DNA of 64,000 bases from Pachyseris speciosa (taxonomy: Eukaryota; Cnidaria; Anthozoa; Scleractinia; Pachyseridae), in assembly GCA_016490735.1 (NCBI GenBank), contig JAEMWC010000007.1, forward strand, positions 1,238,501-1,302,500. Reading direction: 5' to 3'. How positions within the stretch are numbered: position 1 is the first letter of the stretch; every line of letters begins with the position of its first letter. Made by a program: the position numbers and the translations under genes. Of this stretch, positions 32,401 to 44,500 are shown piece after piece. The notes under the pieces are model-generated. The model had not been told where the DNA came from and did not search any database. It was given only the letters and a program-made list of their open reading frames with translations.

Positions 32401-35400
32401 TCCCAATGTTCCCAACAGGAGTCGCACCTAAGGCCTTCTGCTGAAAGCGATTGCATGCGTCTTTAACGACACAAGATTTTTTCCTAAGCGTAGAAAGTCA
32501 GATATTTTGGATTTTCATTTTAAACGATTATGCATTTAACTGTAAAGATAAAATCCGCCACCAAATCGCTGATTTATCAATTTTTCGTATTTTGCTCATG
32601 TGACTGGTCAAGTGATTAAAGTTATTTGTAAAAGCAAAGAGGACTGGAAACCTGGAGAAAGTTACTGCCGATAAACCATCGGCTCTTTCAACTTCAATGA
32701 AAAAACCGGGGAGAATTTTCAGTTAAATGGAACAGGACAAATTTTTCTCAATCAAAACGGAACGGGACGAGCGTGTTCCTTTTGCACTGAGTCACTCTTT
32801 AAGAGACTGGGTATTAACCAAACGCCACCAAACCGCGCGTTTTATTCATCAAGGAGCATGGAACTAGTGGAACACCGCAGATGGTACAGGATGTTTCGGT
32901 CATTCCTTTTTCCCGAAAATTTTCCATTGGAAAAGTCTGTTCCATTTGATTTTTCACTGGAACATCGGGTTTTTCCATGCAAAAGGAAAGCGCCCCACAT
33001 TTCTGAACATATTTTTAAACCCAGGCCTTCAACTAAACGAGATCTCATAGTGCGCTAATGTAGCGTTCACTCCAGGTGGCCCCTGAAGATGTAAGATTTT
33101 GTAAAGTGTCTACCAATTGCTAAAAACCCTAAGTGCAGCCTGCCAACTCCATATTCCATTATTGCATGTTGATTAGTCATTTCAGAAGGGAAGACATCAG
33201 GAACTTTAAATGTCAAAAAGCTGCCACAAAAAGCTGTTCATGAGTACTGACCTTACAGTAAGCACCATTGTGCTGCACATCAGGAGGTCTATTGTTCACA
33301 AAGTAAATCGAGTTATGCTCTGAGAATGGAGGCTTGTGAAGGTACGTAAACGCCATCCAATCCTGACAATGATTAAAATCAACAAACTTAGACTCTTCAT
33401 GTGTGGTTAAGGGACTCTCGACCAATGAATAAAAGCTAAAAAAATACTTTGGCTGGTATCCTAGAGGGCCAAGTTTTCGGTGCCCTGGCGTGATCAGGAA
33501 AACATGCTTTCTAAGATGAAGCGATAATTCAGCTTCCCCACACAGTCTTGTCTTCGTTTGAATGAGCAAACAGTTGTGCGCGCTGTTTAAGTCCGTCCAC
33601 ACCAAAACAAAGAAGTCGAAAATTGAGCTGTTTACGAGAATTGCCCTTCAATGTGGAGAATGGACCTAAATGAGTTGCAAACAAATGCTGGAGTTGTAAA
33701 CTGAGTTATCTTTATACAGTTGCAACAAGAAACGATGGAAGGAAGCCGAAGGATGGAATGAAGGTGGAGGTACTAAAAGATGAAGGGAAGGGAAGGAGGG
33801 AGGCGGGAGTTAGGGAGGAGTGGATAGATGAACGGCTAGTTAGCTGGCTGGCTGGATGTATGGATGGATACATAAATGGATAAATCTTAGGTGGGCTGGT
33901 AGCAGGCCGAATATAAAATAAATAAGGCATGATCATGCTTACGACATAGATATCCTCGTGGGCCCCTGCATAGTTCTGTAACTCTCGCATACATATTTTA
34001 CAGGACGACTGCGTGACATCTTCGACCCAAAGAGAACAAGCATCCCGTTTTAGTCCTGGATTGTTATGCTTGGCCGTCACAAAGACTGACGGCTGGACTA
34101 AAAACTTGCCCTGAAACAACAATAAATACAGTTATAAAGTCGATGAGTGGTAACCTCTAAAAGCAAAAAGTGTAAAACCGGAACTTCAGAGCCTCTTTTG
34201 GTCATTTAAATCTCTACAGAGAGCAGGGATGGCGCAGGGGAAAGAGCACTCGCCTCCCACCAATGTGGGTTGAGTTTGTTGTTGGTTCTCTACTCTGCTC
34301 TGAGAGGTTTTTTTTTTCCGGGTACTCCGGTTTTCCCCTCTCCTCAAAAACCAACACTTCCAAATTCCAATTCGATCCCGAATTTCGAGGGCCACAAGTT
34401 TGTCAGTCATCGACTGTTACATGTCACCCTTGTTAAAAATAAACAAACCAAGTTGATTTACGGGGCCCTATATGCGCCACCACTGGACGCGGATGAGGAC
34501 TGATGACTCTTCAAAGCTAGTTCTCTTTCTGTTTTTGTTTTTTCCAACAAAAGCTACCAACAATGTGATATTTGCTGGGACGATCCCTTGTAGCTAGTGA
34601 GTTTTCGCTCGTGTAAAAAAAATCGCCAAATATCAAGTAAGAACAGGAGCCCATAATAAGAGTTGAATGTAATAGTGCAATATATAATATAAGAAGGGCT
34701 GAAAGATAACGGAAGACCTAGTTACTCCTTGATTATCACAAAATAGGTCACTAACCAGTGGAAAATTCACAGTTTCACAAGTCGTCCCAGTCCACCATTG
34801 CGATAAGCGCACTTCTCCTGCCACCCCTCCCACAGGAGCTCCTTGATACGCAGTCCAGTCTATTGTCACGTTAGCAGTCGATTTCCGCTCGTTAAATCCC
34901 GCCGCCATCACGCAGGCAGTGAATTGATGAAAATAAACGTTTTCGACCCAAGACACAGCCGCATCGTGGACATATGACTTGTCGCTGGTATCGATATGAT
35001 TGACAGTTATTTGCACTGCAATGGCTTTGTCGGGGTAGAAAACATAAGGCCTGAAACGAATTATTTCACAATAAGAATACCCCAGCGAGGGAATATGGGG
35101 CATGTGACGCCGACCACGCTGAAACGGAAATCCTGCAAGAAGAATAATCAGAAACACAAATCATTTATGTAGGGCAGTGATTTGACGTGGCTTCATGTGG
35201 ATTGACTTAAGAGTTTAGAGTCAATGGGCCCTTTGCAGGATGTCAGTCACGTGGTACAGAAACCTCCGTGCTGGGACGCCAACAACCCACTGGGACTAGA
35301 CAAACAAAGAGCTTGCATCATTTAAAATGGTGAGTTTCTTTGTTTGTCCTGTCCCAGTGGGTTGCTTAGGTCCCAGCATGGCGTTTTTGTACCACGTCAC

Positions 35401-38400
35401 TGGCATCCTGCAAAGGGCCCATTGCTAAAGAAAGTACAACTTGTCATGCTATTCATAAATCACATTATCAGCCATTCCAAGAGATTACACTTTCAACTTC
35501 TAGAATCTATTGAACAATACAGGAGAACACATTCGCCTAAACATAGTGCCAATGTGGAATGTTTTGATATGTTACTGGCGTAAGGATTTAGAGCAAACGG
35601 TTGAGGGAAGGTATACTTTACTGTAGATAACATTTGTGAATTGAAGTATCAGCCATTCCAAGTGGTTACACCATCAACTTCTTGAATCTCTTTAACAAGG
35701 CAGAAAACCACATTCGCATTAACGAAGGCCTAAACATAGCAGTGTTAAAAATGCTGGTACCAGTGTACAGAAACTATAATTGCGTCTTGGAATTTGTATG
35801 GCAAGGAACTGGAGGAGATAATTGAACGTTGTGGTACCAATTTCCTATTCTCTTTCCCTTGTTTCTTGAATTAAGTCAGGGTGAGCAGGGATGACGCAGA
35901 GGTGGGATCACTCGCCTTCTACCAATGTGGCCCAGGTTCATGGATGCTCGGACTCCACATCATATGCGAGTTGAGTTTGTTGTTGGTTCTGTAATCTGCT
36001 TCGAGAGGTTTTTCTCCAGGTACTCTGGTTTAGCCCTCTAGATCTTGACACTAAACTAAAGGGATTTATTCGTTAGTTATTTATTATATTTGTCGCGGAG
36101 TATCACTAACCTTCACAGCTACCCGGATGTTGCACTGTGTAATTCAGTTGCAGCAGGCACATTTCCCGCTTAAAGTGACAGATATTATCAAAAGTTGTCC
36201 CGTTCGAAGAACAGATTGGTTCCTGGTAAGATGGGCAGCTGTGAATACACACACAGCGTGCGTCGCGTGGACCAAAGGCTTTACAGAGTCCATGATAATG
36301 GCAAATTACATCCAAACAGGGATCCAGATCTACAATTCATCAAACAATGAGAAAAATGGCATTTAATAATGCCTCAAATTTTCAAAGGTGCATTATACGG
36401 ATGGTTCTTGGCCTGGTTTTTGCTATGGTGTCGACTAATTTCCCTGTACAAAAAACGTTTCTACACCGGCAGCTTGCGATGGACTTGACAAGTAGCATAC
36501 TCTCTAGGACAATGCAATAATCGTGACTGATTTATGTTGCAGAAATTAAATACTTGGTCTTGGAGAGCCCCATCTGGGCTATTGTGAGATTGCCTGCAAT
36601 CATGCTACTGTTGTGAAAGCTCCTTTCGATATCAAGTTTTCCCGGGTTCATTGCAAGTGGGTTACATTTGTTCCTGGTTTTCGTATTTGCTCCAATGATT
36701 TCCGTTAATTGAATTCTGACCTCAAAGTTTAAATGTGGCACTTATTGCAGAGGGTTGCTTAAAGGATCGTTTCATTTTTGTCATAGCTTATAATAAAGAC
36801 TGACAGACAAGGGTTTGTTACCTCCAACGATCATGTAATCAACTTCAATGGCATCCTGGTTGCTGTCATAGCTTCTCAAGCATACCTCTGCGCCTATTAT
36901 GGATGTATACTGCAGGCATAAGGGAAGAAAGAAATTGTCACCATTTCGTTCACATGACCATTTGGAACCAGGTGATACAAAGTACAGTCAATCAATCTGT
37001 TGTTAAGCTTCTCTCTTTGCTTTTTCGATTTATATATTTATTTCTGATTTACTTATTTATGTTTTAACATTTTCTGCAGATTCGTCACTTCAGTTTCAGT
37101 TCATAGCCATAAATGTCTGTAATTTTAACTTCTTATTACCTTTTGTTATTTCTCTTAGGTGTGGTCGTTTTGTCCCACCTCGATTAGCTTCGTAACTATT
37201 TGCGGGACAAGCTATTGTCTTAATCGTAAAAAAAAATATTTGTAAATATGTTGTTGTTGTTGTTGTTGTTGCTCTTTAGTTCTTTGTGTTTCTTTCTTAG
37301 AGTTTTCTTGGAGTCAAACAGCTGTCAACTCGAATACGTTGTTGCCCTATTTTTGAAGATCTCAAAGGCAGCAGTTGTACTTTCGAAATACAACCAACGA
37401 ATTGGCTTTTATCAACAACGTTGATCAAGGTCAAGTGGCCGTCGTAAAAAGATTCGAGTGTTGACTTTTCGAGCGTTAGACCTTCGTCAAAATGCTTTAC
37501 TTTAAACTCGTTGCCTCTCTGCAACAGGACATCGTAAATAATTGTGCCTCACCCAATATTTCTGTCTTTTTTACGACTCTCTCTGAACAGGTTCATTCCT
37601 ACTCTACTAGTTTCTCAGTCAGGCGAGAACAAATCGTCATTTGCTTTCCTTTTCTAGAATTAGTGCGAAAATTAAATATAGAATAGCATCTGCACTGAAC
37701 TTTGTAAGCTGAATAAAACTGACTCACTTGCTTCTAAAGATTCTTGAAACTGAGGAGATGAATGTTGACATGCGATACATTGACCTTTCTAGCACAAATC
37801 ATATTTGCATTTTAACTTTTAAGCTTTCGCTTGGACCTGTTAAGAATCTCTTCCTTCCCCTATTTTTTTCTGTCAGGTTAATGTACGTAGATATCTTTAT
37901 TTATGCGTAACTGCTCTTTTTATAATAATCAAGACAATTGTTATTATTATTTGGAGTGTGTTTTCTGAAAATAAGCCTATATACAGTGTCAGTTTAAGTT
38001 GCTCGCCTAGAAAATCTGTTCTAACTGCGGGCTATAAAGGCCTTTGTCACAATTGTATAAATAATGTCAATGTTGTTTTAGGTTGTGTGTAGTTTATGAA
38101 ATGGGTTATGAAAACGTCAGCACTCGATTCTATTTACGGTGGCCAATTTACCTTTATCACACAACTCCACCGTCGCAGTATATCCCGCTACATTTCGTCA
38201 CTGGGATACGCATACCGAAGTTTGTGTGTTCTTACCGCCCGCCTTCAAGCTACAGACAGCAGTATTTATGTAGGATTTGGAAACGTCTAGATAGTGAGCG
38301 TTTATTCTGGAACGGGGTCGTGAGGGGGGGGGGGGGGGGGAGTCACTTTATGTCTATGGTTGCTCTTTCGAATGGAGACAACAACTGAAGTGAACTTCCT

Positions 38401-41400
38401 ACCTCAACCCAGGCAGTGATTGCGTCACATCTATTTGAACCAGGTAAACGAGAATTGTTGCGTTTTGGCGTTACCACGACCACGGGAGGAGCAAAGAATG
38501 GATCGGTGAAGTTGATTTTCTGTAATGTAAAAAAAAAAAATAAAATGGTAATCCTTAATTACAAGTCCATCCATTTTTTAGTGAATATTTGGGTTAGTTT
38601 GGGCAGTTACACAGAGAAGGCATTAGCAACTCAGGCATTCAAACGTCCAAAGCAACATTTCAACATGTAATGGGAACGAAGCATGGAAAAAGGCGCGCCT
38701 AGAAGTAATGATTGGCTGTGATGATATTCCAGAATTATACCAGGATCTTTTCGCTAAATCTTTAATTTTGCGACTTCAGTATTATTGCATTTTCCTATAC
38801 TACTTTTCATGTTTGCTAATGTTTTAAGACCCCCACTTAGAAAACGTAGAATTGACCCTCTTTCCTTTCACGATATCAAAACTAAGCCGATCACCATCTG
38901 AGCAAAAGTAAATGAATTCGATATAAGATAATTGGTTGACAGAACGGAGTGAAATTCAGTTCCTTACCAAGCGAAAACACGATTGACTTAAGAAAGCCGT
39001 TCCTATAAACCAGTCAAAAATAGTTAGAAAGACAGTATATATTTGAGAATAAATATATGAAAATCATATATTTGAACTGCGGATTAATGGTTAAATATAT
39101 CAATGATCATCGCAGTTATGAACACTACTTAAGCAGTAGTGAAAATAAAGCCTGAAAAAATTTTGGCTTGCACGGGATTCCGACCCACGACCTCTGCGAT
39201 ACCGGTGCAGGGCTCTACCGACTGAGCTAATCTTTAATCTTTCTTTAATCTTTAATCGTTATTTATACACGGTAAAAATTCATCAGGTATCCTAAAACCT
39301 TAAAACCTAATCCTAATATTACCTAACTTACATCAACATACTACTTATAAACCTGTTTTCCATGAATGCCGTGTGTTTAAAAATTGAGATATAAAAGTCG
39401 TTTAAATTGTTTTAATGCATCAGACTCTCTAATGTTACAGGGTAAGCTGTTCCAGGGGGTTGCGCCGCTGTAACTAAAACTATTTTTCATGTAATTAGTT
39501 CTCGGAAAGGGGTTAACAAGTTTTTTAACGGAGTCCCTCAGAGCATAGTTTGCTTCAATTCGCAATTAAAATTTAGATGTCAGATATTCAGGAACCAGAC
39601 CGTTTAAAGACATGAAAACCATTTGGGCTTTCTGAATTTGACGTTGAGATTGCAAGTTTTTCCAGCCGAGTTTGTGAAACCAGGAATCGACATTAGCGTA
39701 TAGCTCAATAAAGTTTTTACTCGTGCAGCCCGGTTTCGTAGTTTTTGTAGCTTATTAGATGATGTTTTGCCACAATTACCCCAGGTCACAAAGGCTCTAT
39801 CTTTCATGTCACGCTTGTCACGCTAGCTGTCGTTTATTTTTAAACGATCACTCAGCTACAACTCCGTACGTATTTAATTTATAAGTGTGTTTTTCGAGCC
39901 ATTTTCTACCTCAGAAGCCCTCTGCCTGGCATCATAAGGCTGGGTTGGTGGGTAAAGGCAATCCTCCCAAAGAAGACAGAGGTGGGAAGCAATTTCACAC
40001 CAAGTTAGCCGCCGAAAGGTTTCGATCGAGTCATGGTGATTCACAAAGTGAAGTTGTGTCCCTAGTCATTCTGTGAGTAGATTCCGGAACCTGGCATGGC
40101 AGTTTTGGCGAGTTTTGGCTTGTAAATAATGCAATCGGTGCAATAGTTTGCCAGCAGGACCAGGTGGCTCGACACTTATGATAAATATCTGAAATGGAAA
40201 TTGGCGGACTAACACGCGGCAGTTATCCAAGTATATCCCAGAATTCCATTGGGTCACAAATGCCAACATGTCAGACCAGTGAGAGCAACTGAAATCAAAT
40301 AGCGCTACCCAGATCGGGCTAAGGAATTGAGCGGGCAAATTGAACAGATTGCAAGAAGTTGAGTCGAAGTTTACTGCCAATATAGACTTTTAGCTTGAAG
40401 AGGGACTTTTTGTCTGCAAAACTTCAAAACAAAGTTGCTTATTTTTGGTATTGTCCTAGAGCGTTTTTTCGTTTTGCAACAGAATAAACAGTCATATTCA
40501 AGGAAAATCGGTACTTTTAATACGTTTACGGAGTGATTTAGTCTAAGAAACTCAGGATTTGGCAATAATAATGGATCATTTCAAACATTGTCCGGGATTT
40601 GGAAAAGTTATAGGTTTTCAAAGCACCGGTCTTCAGCGACCGGTAAATTGCAGAGCCGGACAAGAAAGAGTTAACTCGCTTTATGGCTCCGATTGCGGAA
40701 GCGATCTTTTTACACAGTTTATCAATGTGGGAGTTCCACGTTAGACATTCATCGATATATATTCCAAGTGAGTTCACAGAGGAAACCTCTTTCAATCGGA
40801 ACATTATCAATAGAGAGTTCGAGTGTATCGGATAAAGTACTTAATCTTTGCCTGGAGCCGATCAACATAAATTCAGTTTTTGTAGCGTTCAGGGTAAGTC
40901 TGTTACACACAAGCCATTTGCTTAGATTTTCAAGCCATCTGGGAGCTGGTCGTTTCGTTGGTTCGTAATGTACCCGTGAGTGGTGAATATATGAGAATGA
41001 ATATATGAAAATCATATATTTGAACTGCGGATTAATGGTTAAATATGTCAATGATGCAGAGGTCTTGGGTTCGAATCCCGTACAATTTTTTCAGGCTTTA
41101 TTTTCACTACTGCTTAAGTAGTGTTCATAACTGCGATGATCATTGACATATTTAACAGTATATATTGTTCATTAATCTTAAGATACATGGTGTAATGAGT
41201 TTCGTCCTTACCTGACAAACGGCAAAGTTATTACGTTGAGAAGAAGCGTTGTTGCCTGCAAACACCAGGTTGTCTGTTAAGGTGAAGTTTTCAATCCCCA
41301 GATTGGTGAATGCCAGCCACTCCTGTCAAAAAAAGCAAATAAAGCAAAATGAAACTGAAGGTTATGGTGAGAGAAAAAAAATATATATATAAGGTTTCAG

Positions 41401-41479
41401 AGATGATGGATAAGTAAGATGTTTTTGAGAGGGTAACCCTCGCTATTTCGAAAAAGAAATAATACTGATGATGATTATA

Positions 41480-41528
<49 letters not shown>

Positions 41529-44500
41529 CAAAGTCTGGAGGCACTACAGCTAAACGACCCATCGGCCTCCAATAATAAACTCTCTGCGCACGACACAAAC
41601 TTCTGAGAATAAACTTGCAAAAGCTATTTCAGGGATAAGGCTGTTTGCTCATCCTATATCCATCGGCTTGTGGTGTCTTGTCAAGAAAACGTTCTGGTAA
41701 ACTGGCAAAATGTAAAGCATTGCTCGTTACAACATCTTAGTCGTACTTACAATTTTCATGTTCCGATGTAGTCCATCAAACATTTTCGTTTCTCTGACAC
41801 AAATTTTAACACTATCTTCTCGTAACTGTTCAACCCAAGTGGCCGTGGCATCTTGAGGTCTCTCTGGAAACTGGTGACTAGGAGTCACAAGTATTCTTGG
41901 AGGGGACAAGAAGCGCTGGAAAAAAATTCACACTCAATGGTTAGCAATACTGAAGAGAAAAAAAGCAAGAAGGTGGCGGGGAGGGGGGTACGGTTTTAGC
42001 TGAAAACCGTGGGCAGAATGAGTGGAGTGCATTCCGAAAGCAGAATCAGGTAATTCCCGGAGTAATGGACCGAGTATTTGACCCTAAATTCCGGTGCATC
42101 GTGACGTGCTTGGCGGGTCACGCATGACTTTCCCGCCCCCTTTCCAGAGGAACACCTAATTTAAATTTGTACTCTTGTCGTTCTGCCAACGGCGAATAGA
42201 ATGAGTGGAGTGCATTCTGAAAAACAGAATCAGATAATTCTTGGAATAATGGACCGAGTGTCGGACCCTAGATTCCGGTGCATCATGACGTGCTTGGCGG
42301 GTCGCGCATGATTTTCATGGCAAAACGTTTCCAGAAGAACACCCAATTTGGAAATTCCGACTAAACTGAATTTTCTTCGTTCTGCCAACGGGAACAGAAT
42401 GAGGTTCGAATGGGCGGAATGCAATTTCATTCATTCATTCATTCATTCATTCATTCATTCATTCAGATAATTCTAAAAAGAACACGTACGAATACCGTTC
42501 ATTCCAAATATTCCTATTCCACAATATTGACAAACAAGGTACACAGAGTGTCAAGTGCTAAATATTTCGGTATCATTACAAAGTGCTTAGTTCTGCACGG
42601 TTTCTTTGAAAAAGATTAAACCAAAGGATATGCTGCATTTAAGTGCTCAATTCGCGTTTAAGCCTGTTCAATTGGCCATTTTCTAAACGAGTAAGGGCCT
42701 AGGAACGAATCCAAACTTCATTAAAAATCAATGAAATTGAACTAAATCGATTCTCACATGAAAGGGTATCTCAAGATAAGCAGCTTCAGCAAGTTTGAGC
42801 ATGTTTGGTTGAAAAGCTGCCAGATAACATACATTTAAACTTTAAAAAATCCCATACAGATGTCTATTTCGGAAAGTGTGTCCCTCCAAACCATACAAAT
42901 CTCTAATTTTCAAAATATTTAAACGCATATTTTTCAGCTCCAATTCAACTGAACAGCATCAAAGTTGGTTAGGTGACCATTTTTGAGATGCTCTTTCCGA
43001 AACAACCGATAAATTTAAAACTCGTTCCCAGGCCCTTACTCGTTTATTAGAAAATGGTTCATGTATAAACCACCCTTTGGAGAATGTAAACATGTTTAGC
43101 GGAGTCTGATTTTATTTTATTTGCTCGGCCCCACTAGCCTCTGTACGTGTGCTATAAATACTGCCGAGGGTAAATAACTGTCATTATCATAAAAGGAGCT
43201 GGGGTGCTTGAAAACGTCAGCATTTTTATTAGCTTATGTTGTAAAACAACCTGAATGGCCTTTCAGTCCTTAATCTTAATAGCCCAGACCGTAAAAAAAA
43301 AAAAAAAAACGAAGTGTGTCAGAAGGTCTTTAAGGGTGTTAACGTTAGCTTTGACGTTTGATATAGGGGACTATTGAACAACCTCATCCATTAGAAAAAC
43401 TTAAGTCAATTTTGTCTTGTTTATGCAATCTGTAAAGCAGATTACGAGTTTTCATTCCATCGATAACTGCGTAAGCAATTTGACATGATATTAAGTTGTC
43501 TTTTGCTGCCGCTTCGTGTTGTTGCTTCTTCACAGCAGAGCAAATTTCCCTGTGAAAGGTTATCAAAGTAATGTTCTGGTATGGGCACTGCGCATGCGCA
43601 GTTTGTGGGATAATTTCCGCCCCACCCTAGCAATTCATCCTCTTACTTCCTCCCGCTCACCCAAACATATTCTGAAATATTATACTTCGATTGAGGTTTT
43701 CCAATTGGAACTTGGCGGAAACAATGCTATATACAAGTCCTGCTCTGCATGATTCGGAAATACCTCGCACGATACAAACTTTACATCAAAGTGACATCAG
43801 AATCAATTGAAATTCCGCCTAGAAAAGTCCACTAACCTGGGAAAAATTGATCTTTTTACATTTAGTTCCTGTGGTCCACGAATTTAATGAGATTGTTCCC
43901 ATCTGTGACCCAGACGGCGCAGATTGCAGAGCGATCCAATTCACTTCTGCTGTACCGTTGGAACCGTCACCAAATTCAAGGACACAAATTCGAAAACCAG
44001 TATTTTGGATTGACTCCAGCCACAAAACACCACCATACCCACGAGTTGGTCTTTTCAATGCGTGTCCAAACGAGGCCAAGACTTTGACTGCCTGTCCGCC
44101 AGTGAATGGGGCTACGAAAGAGACTTGCTTACAAGCGAACAAGCCAGGACTGGTCGTCGTCACATTGACTTTTCCAGCCTTGAAGCTGGCTACTATGAAC
44201 AGAGGAAAGGAAAATATTCAAGTTGTAGGAATTACTCTTCGCATTTTACTGATCCCTGTAGAATTTATTTAGCAAAGGCCTTGAATATTTAGGAAAACCG
44301 CATTTCATATGTAATACCTACGTTCCTGCGCCCCACCCCCAAACTTCATTACCTTCCCATTTCTGTTTCGTACTTTAAAATATGCCGTAGATTTTTTACA
44401 TTCAGTGAATACAATCAAAAATAAGCAATAGAAAGCATCCTTGATGGATTTACCTTTGCCAGCTTTCGTAAGGAGCACAGCTGTAAATAAAGCCAAATAT

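Noticed and set aside
33712..33940. Ser/Pro-rich extension of the ORF around exon B'
   Set aside because: It lies beyond the donor site of exon B' in GGAT-type simple sequence, so it is intron read-through.
39161..39232. Possible tRNA-Thr gene on minus
   Set aside because: It has a tRNA-like A-box and arms, but mismatched stems and a SINE body and tail; related copies show that it is a SINE head.
40066..40380. 104-residue minus ORF between LINE halves
   Set aside because: No LINE or host motif and no fitting splice phase; it lies in DNA inserted into the LINE.
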